A stretch of 64,000 nt of DNA from Bifiguratus adelaidae (lineage: Eukaryota > Mucoromycota > Endogonomycetes > Endogonales), in NCBI GenBank assembly GCA_002261195.1, contig MVBO01000025.1:94114-158113 (forward strand), given 5' to 3'. The translations under genes and the position numbers were made by a program. This document shows, piece by piece, positions 1-11,389 of the stretch (positions within the stretch are counted from its first letter, which is position 1; every line of letters begins with the position of its first letter). The notes under the pieces are model-generated. The model had not been told where the DNA came from and did not search any database. It was given only the letters and a program-made list of their open reading frames with translations.

Positions 1-576
1 ATAATAAATGTTGTCTGCACACCACCTTGTCTAATCCTTCATCTGTCGGATGAGCCTACTCATGTGAGATTGAGTATCATTCAGGGAGAAATCGCCTGAT
101 TGGGGGAGATGCGCGTTGAAACGCATGCTCGCGCCGCTCAAAATGGGAATGATCACGCTGAACGGTCATTTCTAGTTGCCATATTCGTTCAAAAAAGTAC
201 AGGTCGTTTTGGCATGCTTCATTGTACGTGAGCGCGTGGGTCGTGCAAGTGTTACCCACAACCATCACTATGCGCTCAAGACCCCTTCCACCACCCCCCA
301 AAACGGTGACACGAATATTTTCAGGACGATGCATAGGTCCGCGTGATGTGCAATATCTTATTGCTACCATACGGGGGCGGAAAGTGTCAAAAAAAAAGTG
401 CCCTGATTCTGCACGTACAGTCCAGGGGGGACATTCCCAGACAAGGGTATAAAGTGAGGACACTTTCTACCTTATGTCATATTCTGTCGATACTTTCTAG
501 CTTACTCGTTAGTCATTATAAACTCTTGCACTTCCGCCCCTGTACGAGCGAAGTACTTTTACCCTGTTCTACCGCC
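1..576. other. Intergenic, 5' flank of the cyclin gene
   Basis: I see no convincing gene here. Open frames on both strands are short and of mixed composition. The last ~100 bases before the cyclin ATG are pyrimidine-rich, as is common in fungal core promoters, but I could not pin a TATA box. Confidence 0.5.
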
Positions 577-1116
577 ATGGACTTTACGAATTCAAGTAGT
601 GAAAGTCCACAGGCGCACCTTGCTATTCGAAGTCCGGAACTTTTGATATCTTTTACTGCTTCGCGCAGTGACAACCTTTTGGAGTGTTCAAAGCATCCTC
701 TACCCTACCATCACCACCTTCCCAACCTCGAGCGATTCATCTCCGACATATTCCACAAGACACACTTGTCACCCTGCGTCTCCGTTATCGCACTAATATA
801 TCTGGAGCGCTTAAAGAGTATGTTGCCAGAAAGAGCGAGAGGCGAATTCGACACTCCCTACAAGGTCTTTTTGGCGTCTATCCTTGTTGCGTCAAAGTTC
901 TGCGAAGACGTTGGTCTTACGAATCGCGTTATATCAGAAATGACTCGCGGTCTCTACACGATACAACAACTGAACGCCATGGAACGCTCATTCCTCTACC
1001 TCATCAAATACAACCTTAAAGTCGATTACAACGACGTTGACAACTTTGTTCAACGCTACGGTGACCAATTAGATCTCGAGTGGCAGAGGGAAATGATGGA
1101 ACGCTGTACATGCTGA
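577..1116 (+). CDS. Pho85-type (Pcl/Pho80-like) cyclin
   Basis: Single-exon 179-residue protein. The cyclin fold runs from about residue 40 to 165: the run LSPCVSVIALIYLERLK is the helix-1 signature of Pcl1/2-Pho80 cyclins, followed by YKVFLASILVASKFCED (helix 3) and a helix ending in LKVDYNDVDNF. Proteins of this family bind and steer a Pho85/CDK5-like kinase in cell-cycle entry or phosphate signalling. The ATG at 577 is chosen because it sits in a good context (ACCGCC before ATG) and because the frame upstream lacks conserved sequence. The reading frame is open further upstream, so a longer N-terminus cannot be excluded. The protein is short after the cyclin box, as usual for Pcl cyclins. 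Which subfamily it belongs to is inference. Confidence 0.85.
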   Translation: MDFTNSSSESPQAHLAIRSPELLISFTASRSDNLLECSKHPLPYHHHLPNLERFISDIFHKTHLSPCVSVIALIYLERLKSMLPERARGEFDTPYKVFLASILVASKFCEDVGLTNRVISEMTRGLYTIQQLNAMERSFLYLIKYNLKVDYNDVDNFVQRYGDQLDLEWQREMMERCTC

Positions 1117-1644
1117 GCGCTGGACCGATTCCATTCCACCTTGCAATTTGCGATGGTGCGACAACTCCCCCTTATCTCGATACCCTGTAACACCAGGAAG
1201 TGTATATACCACTTTTCTTTTCCTCGCTGGCATGATGCTCAAAAGATGTATAGTAGGCTTGTTATTCACACTTGTATTATCCATGGAGTTGATGCTCATG
1301 CGATAAGCAAGCGCATTCATAGATGCCAGACCACCAAAAAGAAAAAAGTGTCATGCTTACTCAATAAAATTTACGTTGTCAATTCTTCATTACTCTTCTT
1401 TCATCTTAAAACATTCACCTGTCAAAGTTAAAAGTACGTGAACCCCCTTCCTTGTCTTTTAAATGGATTGACATTGCCCCACCACCCCTCAATGGCTTGC
1501 CCATTCAACCCCCCATTTTGTCACGTTAGAATAGGCTCCAATGGTGCCTTCAATTTTGCTGACGTCACATGGTTAACCCCTAACCCTATCGGAAGCGTTG
1601 ATTCAATTTTTTTGTTGACGACTTTGCACTGACTTGTCCACAAC
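1117..1644. other. Intergenic between cyclin and prohibitin
   Basis: No gene seen. The distal part probably holds the cyclin 3' end (T-rich runs, AATAAA-like CAATAAAATT near 1361). The proximal part holds the prohibitin promoter with a CRE palindrome and a CCCTAACCCTAT box. Confidence 0.5.
1560..1567. promoter_or_regulatory. CRE palindrome TGACGTCA
   Basis: A perfect 8-bp ATF/CREB site lies 78 bases before the prohibitin ATG, followed about 15 bases later by a telo-box-like CCCTAACCCTAT. Stress or mitochondrial-biogenesis control by a bZIP factor is inference. Confidence 0.5.
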
Positions 1645-2584
1645 ATGGCCACGGTACTTAGTACGATCGCGAAATGGGCTATTCCCATTGGCGCTACTGT
1701 CTCTCTTGCGCAAGGTGCCATGTATGATGGTAAGTTGATTGCACTGCGGCGATATTTTTGGTTATGATTGCCGGGATCGACTTACGTTGGACATAGTACA
1801 AGGTGGATACCGTGCGGTTATTTTCGATCGTATTCAGGGTGTAAAGCCTGTCTCTGTCGGTGAAGGTACTCACTTCCTCGTGCCTTGGCTCCAACGAGCT
1901 GTTCAGTTTGACGTCCGCACAAAACCCCGCAACATCAGCACCACGACCGGATCTAAAGACATGCAGATGGTGTCACTCACTCTCCGTGTCCTTCACCGAC
2001 CGGAAGTCGCTCAGTTGCCCGTCATTTATCAGAATCTAGGACAAGATTACGATGAACGTGTCTTGCCTTCGATTGGAAACGAAGTGTTGAAGTCTATTGT
2101 GGCGCAATTCGATGCCTCCGAATTGATCACGCAAAGAGAGGTCGTTTCGTCTCGCATTCGTGAGGATTTGTTGAAGAGAGCTCGGGAGTTCAATATTGAG
2201 CTGGAGGATGTTTCAATAGTAAGCAGGTGGATATTGCGTTGGGAACGCTTAAACTCATAACGTTCGCAGACACACATGACTTTCGGTAAAGAATTCACCA
2301 ACGCTGTCGAACAAAAGCAGATTGCTCAACAGGAAGCTGAGCGAGCCAAGTTCATTGTCGAAAAGGCCGAGCAAGAGAAGAAAGCTGCCGTTATCCGAGC
2401 CGAAGGTGATGCTACCGCTGCAAACCTTATTTCCGCATCTCTTGAGAAGGCCGGTGAGGGTCTTGTTGAGTTCCGTCGTATTGAAGCATCTCGTGACATA
2501 GCCAACACCTTGGCTCAATCACGTAATGTCACATATCTCCCAAGTGGCAATGGAAGCAACATGCTCCTCAACCTAGGTGTGTAA
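1645..2584 (+). CDS. PHB1: Prohibitin-1 (inner-membrane ring subunit)
   Basis: Exons 1645-1729, 1797-2218 and 2270-2584 join to a 273-residue protein, the usual length for prohibitin 1. An N-terminal hydrophobic anchor (residues ~8-27) is followed by the SPFH/PHB domain, with the hallmark runs [21 protein letters not shown] and [21 protein letters not shown]. The C-terminal coiled coil is rich in Q, A and E. Exon joins restore the codons for V (after MYD) and the run DVSITHMTFG, which fits the family. The product forms the ring complex with prohibitin 2 in the mitochondrial inner membrane, where it chaperones respiratory subunits and regulates the m-AAA protease. PHB1 rather than PHB2 is supported by the THMTFGKEF run and the short N-terminus. 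Confidence 0.96.
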
Positions 2585-2861
2585 AGTAGCAAACAGATGT
2601 CGTTGGACAACCCTTTTGCCGGTGGGCATAGTGTTCGTCACCCTGCATAGCATGTAGTTAAAAACTTAGAAGTCAATATCATGGTAGAGCTCGGAAGGCT
2701 CCTATAACCATCATAACTGGTGGACAGTTGATGTCCCCACGCATGCGGCTCGAATTCGACAATGTATTACATGATATTTTCGGCTTCTAATTGTCATCAA
2801 TGATATATATATATATATACAACGTGAATCAGATGTTTGCACGACGGTTCTTGAATCATGC
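2585..2861. other. Convergent 3' region with (TA)n microsatellite
   Basis: Prohibitin and the permease converge here. A short (AT/TA) tract lies at about 2800-2819. Nothing else is recognisable. Confidence 0.6.
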
Positions 2862-5159
2862 TTAGGCTCGCGACTCCTCGACTTCTTGTGCAGTCGTCTT
2901 TTCGTCGGCCGCAGGCGTAATTTCGTCGTCAGATGATTCTTCATCCTCAGCATACGAAGGCGCCTTTTTGGCCCACTCAACAGCGGCAGGAGGCACCAAT
3001 AAATTCAAGGCCCAGAAAGCCAAGCCGGACATGAGAAATCCAATCATCCATGCCATATTGAACAGTTGAGTAAGACCCACGGTAACCGTGACATTGGTGT
3101 CCACGGTGGCAATGAAGCCGGGAAGAAGTGGCACCACTGGAGGCCATCGCGTGAGCGTTGCACATGCAGAGGAGAATTACATACCTCCAATGAGCCAAGC
3201 GGCAAAAGCTCGCCAATTGATTCCAAAATTGTACCAATAAACGCTGCTCTTGTTGCCCAGGTACATGTCAGGGACATTGATACGTTGACCGAGAACGCAA
3301 AAATAGTTGAAGACCATGATACCGGTGACGGGACCTAGATGATGGCAGACAAAGCATGACTATAGGCCCAAGTGAAGCTCTCATCGACGTGTACGTACCA
3401 AGGAAGACAGAGTAAGCGGAGAGAACGTTCAAGAATGTGTTGGCGCTACTCAGAAAATACCTGGATGGAGCGTCAACAAGCATTCAAATTACGCTCAAGG
3501 CAGTCATACCATGGGCAAAGAGCAATAGCAGACAAGCCAACAATATAAGCACCACGAAGTTGAGAAATGTATCGGGGCAGTAAGCCGCTCAGGTCAAAGG
3601 ACCCAGGCACAATGTTGGCCATATTGATACCGAGCTGACCGAGAATGAATGCAAGTGAGACAAAGAAGGCACCTGCACGAGCTCCCGGTTGACCATCAGC
3701 CTGGAAGGCGGAAATGACGACATTTGGATCCCACATCAACTGGATGAAAGGTCAGACATGAACTATGTTGCATGGCATCACAGCAATCTTACGGGTTGAT
3801 CAGGGTATATCTGCTGACAGGCGGCTATGCAAGGAAAATGTGAGGGACTTGTTTGAAGTAGACGTTGTGTTCTACTAACTTACCAGCAACGAGAATGCCA
3901 AAAAGAGCGACAACAACATTGATGATGGGAGATGTGACCAATTGAGGATAGAATTGATCCGAGGGACGACGCGCATACCGCGAGGTATCGGGGGTGTTGA
4001 CAATACCAGCAGAGATGCCACCGACAGCCGCGGAAATTGCAAATACAAAGGACCAACCGAGATCGGAGCTATCTAGGCTGCTTTGTTGATAGATCAATCC
4101 GCCTAAACCCTTGGATTTGGTCACTGCCCTATAGATGTCGTCAGAACTGGGGTTTAGTCTGCGAATATGCCCAAAACATACCAGATAAGAAGGATTAACA
4201 TGCCGGCGGGGCAGCAGATGATTTGGCATAAAAAGAGCCAGCGAAGCCGATGCAATGGAAGTCAGGCAAAGCACCTAATTACCCTGTCAATGGTGCTGTC
4301 AATCGTTGACCTCCGTGGCTTACAATTGCAGGGCCCAAAAGAGGCAGAACGCAATGAAGACTTGTGTGGTCAGCCCGCTCGACTCGGGAAAGACATTTTG
4401 CATGTTTGCAAACTGAGGTGCCAATGCAGTGATCAAATTGCTAGTAGTGTATCTCAGTGTCTCTGCTTTCTCCGCGTACACATGAACAAGTCTACTTACA
4501 CGACAGATTCAGCTCCAAAGTAGGTTTGCGTTGCCGTCCAGATAAAGGTAAGGATGACCCGATTGAGGATCGGCCAGTAAGCTCCATTGATACCCCAGAC
4601 CACTATCCAGTATTGAGTATATTTTGCACGAAGCAAGAGATGAAAATCTTACCTCTACTGTAGGCAGGATAGTTGATATGATAGGTGGCACTAGCCACGC
4701 CATTGAAAGCACTGGCGATACCAGCGATCAAGTAACCAATAAACACCGCAATGAGCGCTTGCCTGGGAAATTGAGCGTGAGAATCTCGGATACACCCCTA
4801 GCCTTCCCGTGTCAAAGCTTACCACCAGACCAACCCTAGTGCAATCATTGAACTTCCTGTGGTCCATCCCGCTAATTCTACCGTGAGTCCTCGAGAACAC
4901 AAAAATTGAGACATCTGTACTGATCTCACTTACAAATGTTGGCAGCTATGAAGACGAAGTCGACAATATCACTACAAGATCATGACAGCTAGATCCCCAA
5001 AAACATACCACCCGAACATGTATATGCAATGTAATTGATCGTCGTCCAATTTCTCTTTTCTTTGGGCAGTGGTAAAATGTCCTCATTTGCAAACCGAGTA
5101 GCCGCTTCTCCACCATCCGAAACTCGGATCTTTTCATCCAGACGTTGCAAAAAGCCCAT
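2862..5159 (-). CDS. NCS1-family nucleobase/allantoin-type permease
   Basis: Minus-strand gene broken by many short introns; the last one (3137-3184) is secure and joins ..FAAWLIG to VVPLLPGFIATV. Family signatures in order: the N-terminal cytoplasmic stretch ending LPLPKEKRNWTTINYIAYT, then AGWTTGSSMIALGLVWW, then near the middle SYARRPSDQFYPQ-like and PNVVISAFQADGQPGARAG, then INMANIVPGSFDLSGLLPRYI, and last WMIGFLMSGLAFWALN. These match fungal NCS1 (Fur4/Dal4/Fui1-type) plasma-membrane transporters that take up uracil, allantoin, uridine, cytosine or thiamine with protons. The C-terminal tail is acidic (DEESSDDE), a plausible endocytosis region. The start at 5159 precedes MGFLQRLDEKIR. Neighbouring purine-degradation genes suggest allantoin or a related ureide as substrate; that is inference. 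Several internal exon edges are unresolved. Confidence 0.85.
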
Positions 5160-5817
5160 GCTTGCCAAAGGATGAGCAGGAGATGTGAGAAGTTCTCCCT
5201 ACTTAACAATACAAAGAACCCTCTTTTCTGATGTCACGTTGGACCATTGTGGCGTTCTTACGACGGTCGCACCGCGTCCATGAAAATGTAGATATCGTGG
5301 ATTCTTGACGGTTATCGTTCCTGGGTCCAATGCCAATGTTCTTTTTATGGTATAGGCCGACAACGCGAGCGACATGCGATTCCTATTCTGGTAACCTCGA
5401 TAGCGTCCACCTTATCCAAGAGGGTCTGCCCGCCAATTGTGCCCATGGTGGCAAAGAGAGCGACAGGCATGATTGATCTGAGATGCCTCAAGCCAGCCAC
5501 TTTAGCGTTGATGGACAAGCCGGGTTTATATCGCTTTATGTAACAGTTTGCAGGCATTGACAAGTGATAGTGATGGGCATCTCAGTGTAGGCATGATACA
5601 TGGTATCCCCGGATGTACATAGATCCGTAAGCGGTGACCATGTGAGGTTGGTGTGCGGACAACGAGTCCGGACTATTGGTGACCATTGTGGTGATATGCC
5701 AATTACGGTATTTTCTCACGGTTAGGACAGACAAGATGAAGGTTAGCGGACACGCCGACGGACAGATTTTTTGTCTTTGTCTCATAAAGCTTGCGACTGA
5801 GACTAGGCCGATAAGAC
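5160..5817. promoter_or_regulatory. Divergent promoter, permease / hydantoinase-like gene
   Basis: A 658-base gap separates two divergent start codons (5159 minus, 5818 plus). It contains a CTTATC near 5412 and a GATAAG near 5810, ten bases before the plus-strand ATG. GATAAG is the core site of fungal nitrogen-regulatory GATA factors. Shared nitrogen control of the two genes is inference. No further open frame in the gap looks real. Confidence 0.45.
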
Positions 5818-8800
5818 ATGGGAAGTATAGGGCAAGACAAAAAGTATCGTATCGGCATTGACGTGGGTGAGTAGAGGCTGTAGATTACAAGAAGGCGACG
5901 TGTTGACAACATTCAGGCGGCACAAACACCGATGGTGCCTTGCTCGATTGCACGCTTGCACATCGGCCGGTCGACAGCATTATTGCATTCCACAAGACGC
6001 CGACGACGCCAAATGTCACTGAAGGCATCAAGACGGCGATTGAACAGGTGCTCAGCCAGGGCAACATTGACAGCAACGAAGTTTTGAGCGTGACGATCGG
6101 GACCACTCACTTCATCAACGCCGTGATCGAAGCGGATGCACGACGGCTTGCAAAGGTAGCTGTGCTGCGACTTTGTGGACCTTACACCAAGGTGTTGCCA
6201 CCCTTTTGTGATCTTCCCGAACCACTCAAGAGCCTGATCTATGGGTATCAGGCCATGTTAAGCGGCGGTTTTGAAGGTATGTTGGCATGGTGTTTGTTGT
6301 TCCGTTTCGCTGATCCCTCATCTAGTCGATGGCCGCGAGATTGCCGGTATCGATGAGCAAGAAGTGATTCGTCATTGCGAGATTATCGCGAATTTAAAGG
6401 ATGTCCGAAACATTGTGATTTGCGGTGTATTCTCGCCCTTGGACGCTACTGGAGCACATGAAAAGCGGGTCGCTACCATTGTCAGCAACTTTTTCAAAAT
6501 GGCAAACATGGAGGCCAACGTGGTCTGCTCTAATGATGGTATGTAGAGGCTACAGCTGCACACATCGAGCTGATCATTTTCTGTAGTCGGGCATATTGGA
6601 CTCTTGGAGCGTGAGAACGCATCGATTCTCAACGCGGCTATTCTCCCCTTCGCCCGCAAGACCATTCGGGGATTCCATAGAGCCATGAAGTCCCTCAACT
6701 TGACCTGCCCATTGTATCTCACCCAGAACGACGGTACACTCACGGATGCCTACAATGCTGCAAGACTCCCCATCCGAACCTTCTCCTCGGGTGCTACGAA
6801 CAGCATGCGCGGTGCTGCATACTTGACAGGCGCTAGCTTGCGTAAACCGGGCGAAACTGCCGAGACCATGGTAATTATCGACATTGGCGGAACCACAACC
6901 GACGTGGGTGCATTGTTGCCTTCGGGATTTCCCAGACAAGCCGCGTCCTTTGTAGACATCAATGGCATCCGTACCAACTTTGCCATGCCTGACGTGGTCA
7001 GTATCGGCTTAGGTGGTGGATCAAAGGTGCGCGAGCATCCTGATGGGCACGTCACGGTCGGGCCCGATTCAGTGGGTAATGCCCTATTGTGGGATGCGCT
7101 CGTTTTTGGTGGAAATGTGTTGACAACCACGGATGTGGCGGTGCGCGGTGGTGTCCAGGATGTGGGAGACGCCAACAAGGTCGGCCACCTTACCGAGAAC
7201 CTCTGCGTCATGGCCCAAGCTCAAATCACGCGTCTTTTGGAGAAAGTTATTGACAAGATGAAGACTTCCAAGCAAGATATTGATGTTGTCTTGGTAGGAG
7301 GAGGAACTATTGTCGCTCCAAGCAAGCTGTCTGGTGTTTCCAAAGTGCTCGTTCCCAAATATGCCACCGTCGCCAACGCTGTCGGTGCGGCGATTGCCAA
7401 AGTAAGTGGAATGTAATAGTCCAAGGAATTGATGTATTCATATTGGCATAGGTTGCTGGCGATGTGGACACCATCAAGATTTTGCAAGATATTCCATTGA
7501 AGGAAGCTGTAGCCGAAGCCAAGGAAACCGCTATCAAGAACGCTATTCAGAATGGTGCCAATCCCGAGACTGTATCCATTGTGGAGGTAGATCACATCCC
7601 CTTGGCTTACGTAACCAACAAGGCGACCAGGATCATCGTCAAGGCCGCTGGAGATTTGGATCTCTTAGCTGTGCCTGTTACGACGGATTTTGAGTACGAG
7701 GATGTGGACCATGAGGATGATGGGGAGAAGGTCGTTGCTGAACGAGTGGAGCAAGCCTCATTCGACCCAGTCGAATATCGGCCACATATTGATCCAAAGA
7801 CCAGAGAATGGATTGTAAGCGAAGTTGATGTAGAGTGGATTGCGGAAGGTTGCGGTAAGTCTTGCAATAGACATCTAGACAGGCGCCTTATCACCCTTCA
7901 TCAGGTATTCTCGGTACCGGCGGAGGTGGCGGTACGTACGAGCCTTTTGTGGCCTGTCGAAATGCTATTCGAGACGGCAAAGTGTTGAAGATCATTGACG
8001 TCGCCGATATCAAGGACGACCAATATGTGCCTGATACCGGATACATGGGATCTCCCTCGGTCGGAAACGAAAAGTTACCGTCCGGTACGGAAGCTGCGGC
8101 AGCTCTGGAATGTATCATGCAGTACACCGGCCTGCGCGACAGTATCGTCGGTCTCATTTCAGCCGAGATTGGAGGCGGAAATGGTGTGTGGCCCATTCTG
8201 GTTGCCAGCTTATTTGGCTTACCCGCTCTGGACGCCGATTGGATTGGCCGAGCCTATCCCAACCTGTGGATGATGACGCCTGTTCTCTATGGACATTCCA
8301 TCCATCCTTGCGCTCAGAGCGACGCTCGAGGCAACACGTTACTCATGACATCCGCCAGCTCCCCCTACATGGTCGAAGATGTTCACCGCGCAATCTGCAC
8401 AGAGTTTGGAGCAAAGGGAGCGGTGACCAGCAAACCATTCTCAGGAAAGGTGGTCAAAGATCTGTCCATATGGCGCACTCTATCTCAAGCCTGGTGGTTG
8501 GGACGCGCTGTGAGCATTGCTCGCTTGCAGAACTCGAGTATTGTTGCTTCCATCTTGGCCGAATCGCCCGGGAAGGTCCTCTTTGTCGGCAAAATCATTG
8601 ATGTTCAACGAGAAGTCATTGCAGGCTTCACGAGAGGCAAAGTGGTGATGGCCGGATTGGATCGTGACGAGTTGGATGGATTGGAAGACGTGGCGACCCA
8701 AGAGTACAGCAAAGAAGACACGCTGACTATCCCCTTCCAGAATGAAAACATTTACGCCGAACTTGGTCGTCTGGATGGGCAAACCAGCATTCTCGCTAGC

Positions 8801-9094
8801 TGCCCTGATTTAATCACGGTCTTGGATGCGCAGAATGGTGTGGCATTGGGAACGCCAGAATATCGTTATGGGCTTCGCGTCATTGTTCTTGGCATGGTGT
8901 GTTCGCCTCACTGGAGGACCGAGATGGGACTTAAGTGCGGTGGCAGTGGTGCTTTTGGGTAAGTCGCAGGACACGCGGATCTATTCTCCCCAGCATTAAT
9001 CCGTGTTTTGTTCAGATACAACAACATCAAGTATACGCCTCTAGGAGATTATCAGGCGCCAAAGAGTGTCATTGAGACTTACTTGTCTGCCTAA
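5818..9094 (+). CDS. Hydantoinase A/oxoprolinase fused to DUF917 (S-methylthiohydantoin desulfurase-like)
   Basis: Seven exons; introns at 5867-5916, about 6276-6326, 6542-6586, 7402-7451, 7856-7904 and 8959-9014 keep frame. N-terminal half: Hydant_A_N/Hydantoinase_A with the ASKHA phosphate loop RIGIDVGGTNTDGAL, GTTHFINAVIE, and the second loop IDIGGTTTDVGALL. C-terminal half (from about residue 610): GILGTGGGGGTYEP and SAEIGGGNGVWPI, characteristic of DUF917/S-Me-THD. ASKHA members of this group open hydantoin or oxoproline rings using ATP. The two-domain fusion is known from fungi and bacteria, but its substrate is not settled. Divergent from the permease and next to allantoin-pathway genes, so a role with a hydantoin-like nitrogen source is reasonable inference. 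The ATG at 5818 is the first before the GGT loop. Confidence 0.9.
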
Positions 9095-9250
9095 ATACAA
9101 TTAATAGAGCTAGTAACGCGGTTTGGCAGCGCGTTTTACAATTACACAGCACATAGACAACACAATCTCGCGCACATGTACACATTGGACGCAGTGAAAA
9201 GGGAGAAGAGTGCTCATACAATATACCGTCATCCTTTGCCTTCCAGTCTA

Positions 9251-9910
9251 TCACCATTCAACCTCAATCCCCACGGTGCCGTCTCGGGTTTCTTGACAAT
9301 CCTCGTCTGGCACTCCATTCTCAAAGACCAGTACCGTAAAATCAATGTCTTGTCCGCCGACAACCACCATCGGATGATGCCAAATCCCAGGCGAATAGGA
9401 GACGCCTTGTCGTGTATGTGCATAAAAAGCCTTGAGGCTACTCAGGTCGGGCGGAGCACCTGCTTTGCTGTTGTCCGGTAAGGCGACAATCACCAGGTAG
9501 CCGCGATCATCGGTGCCAATGGACCCACCCATGGGCGAGAAGAGTTGTGTGGAGTAGGGATGGCGTTCCAATAACCGCGTTGTAAAGACTTGCCCATCGT
9601 TGACGAGTGATTGGCATCGAAAGACGCAGAGATTGGGTTTGGCGGGTTTCAGAGAAGAGGCGGTACCGGAGGGTGAGCGGGCATTGATGAGATTGACGAG
9701 GTAATTGGATTTTTGAGCGGTGCCTTGGTTCGCGGCCGTCACGCCGTTGGATGGGTCGGATTGTGCTTGGATGACAGAACCGAAAGGTGCATAGGCTTCA
9801 CGAGTCAAGGGTATTGCTTTGATTCTGATCAGGCTTGAGGAAAGATCTGTAGGATAAGGATGAAATGTAAATGTATTTCCGTGAATGACGGTACCATGAA
9901 CAGTGCACAT
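9251..9910 (-). CDS. DAL3: Ureidoglycolate lyase
   Basis: Single-exon 219-residue protein of the ureidoglycolate lyase/hydrolase family. It splits ureidoglycolate to glyoxylate and urea, the last step of the allantoin pathway. Family runs are visible: PLTREAYAPFGSVIQA near the start, HPYSTQLFSPMGG in the middle, YLVIVALPD, and the cupin-like metal-site region GVSYSPGIWHHPMVVVG with ENGVPDEDCQE at the end. A ~25-residue N-terminal extension precedes the conserved start. The ATG at 9910 directly follows an in-frame TAG. It lies only 64 bases downstream of the allantoicase stop on the same strand, unusually close for fungal genes. A fused bifunctional transcript was considered, but no good phase-0 donor was found. 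Confidence 0.92.
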   Translation of the reverse strand: MCTVHGTVIHGNTFTFHPYPTDLSSSLIRIKAIPLTREAYAPFGSVIQAQSDPSNGVTAANQGTAQKSNYLVNLINARSPSGTASSLKPAKPNLCVFRCQSLVNDGQVFTTRLLERHPYSTQLFSPMGGSIGTDDRGYLVIVALPDNSKAGAPPDLSSLKAFYAHTRQGVSYSPGIWHHPMVVVGGQDIDFTVLVFENGVPDEDCQETRDGTVGIEVEW

Positions 9911-9974
9911 CTAATGAATCAGAGGTTCTATGTGAAAATGAAGCGGCCCTCTGATTCAAAGAATTAAGGCGTAC

Positions 9975-11389
9975 TTAGACATTACCATTGACTCCGATGG
10001 TTTCGGGCACACGGATACCCAGGAGACGCAGACGCTTCACTCCACCGTCAGGGAAAATTCGGATACGCGCATGCGTAAACACCTTGTCTTGCACAAGTGA
10101 ATCGAAATAGTGCTGATGATCCGCTTGCGGATAGAGCATTTCGGTCAATGGGAGCCATTCAGCATCGGCCGGCGGCACTTCCTAGATTACCATGGTCAAC
10201 ACAGGATGGTCCATGCTGCTGCAAACCTCGTACCTCGCTCGAGTTGGTGGCTTCGACAATAGCGCGATTAGGATAGTTGCCCTTAAAGTCCTTGGTATCG
10301 ATTTCTCCCTTGATCAATCGACCTTTGGCACCAAGCTTGACGACGACAAAGTCTTCATGACCAGGAGTGCGAGAACGCTTGGTCTCCCAGCCATCTCCCA
10401 TGTTCACACCACGTCCAGGATTCAGAATGTTGCCGCCAACACCATAATGTTGATCAGAGACCTGAACCGCACGGCCTTCGTTACCAATGAAGGCAAGATC
10501 GACCAATTGTCTGCAAGTAAGAACCCAAAAGTCAGCCGCTTGCGTTAAAAAACACAGGTTATACATACTGTGGGTCTTTGGGCCAGACGGCACGCACGGA
10601 TCCCCATACTCGAAAGCGCGCGATACCTCCATCAGGATAGTTGTTCAACCGAACATGTGTAAACACGCCATGCTTGGCGACCCAGTCCTCACTCAGGACA
10701 AAGGTTTGAGGCTTTGTAGGCTCTAGATCCACTGTTGGCAAGAGCTCGTGCCATTTGACATCATCAGCTTCAATGTCTCCTTCCGGGCAAAATGCAGCAT
10801 CGACGGAAGCACGCGGTGCATTGTTACCCGTAAAGTGAGAGGTATCAATGGTAAATCCTCGCAGGATACCGGCAAATCCCAGTTTGACGATAGCCCAGTC
10901 GTAAGTCTGATTGTGTCGCTTGGTTTCCCAACCATCCATCCATGCACCGCGGTCTAGCCATAGCGTCTAAGGCATTGCCGTACCGTTGTTGCTAGCACTT
11001 ACCAGTAAATCGATTCGGGCATGACACCGCGGGATGCGGTTGGATCATGTTTTCAGCTTCGGCGAAGAACTCATCAGTGAATGCAATGATCTGCGCTCCT
11101 GTCAGAGCATTGGCAAGATCTTAACAAGTCGAGATTAGTCTCCGAGTTCCCGAGACAACCCAAATATCACTATCCGTCACCTACCGACGCAACTCGCCAA
11201 CGGAGACGATTTAAAAGCATCCTCCTCAATCCTCTTGGCAGCCTCCTTGGGGACGCGACTCTTGACCTCGACCGGAGGCTTTCCCGTGCGACCAACGTTG
11301 TGAGGTGTGACCTTCTTGATAGCGGGATCGGCCGGCGCGGAAGGCGTATTTGAGGCAAAGGCGTTGGATACCAGACCGGCAACAGTCAT
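9975..11389 (-). CDS. DAL2: Allantoicase
   Basis: Five exons (11389-11185, 11119-11003, 10953-10569, 10510-10234, 10181-9975; introns 49-65 nt) give a 396-residue protein. Two tandem allantoicase repeats are clear, each with a GWETKR motif: the first has RGAWMDGWETKRH, then FTHVRLNNYPDGGIARFRVWG; the second has NMGDGWETKRSRTPGHEDF, then FTHARIRIFPDGGVKRLRLLG. The enzyme hydrolyses allantoate to ureidoglycolate and urea. The N-terminal ~60 residues before LANALTGAQIIAFTDEFF are not part of the repeat and look unstructured. The ATG at 11389 is the likely start; an upstream ATG at 11467 would add a low-complexity leader encoded by a GA-repeat, more likely 5' leader or intron. Confidence 0.93.

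Noticed and set aside
9911-10020. Bifunctional allantoicase-ureidoglycolate lyase fusion
   Set aside because: The only acceptor in phase (TTAG just before the ATG) needs a phase-0 donor, and none of GT sites before the stop has a usable consensus.
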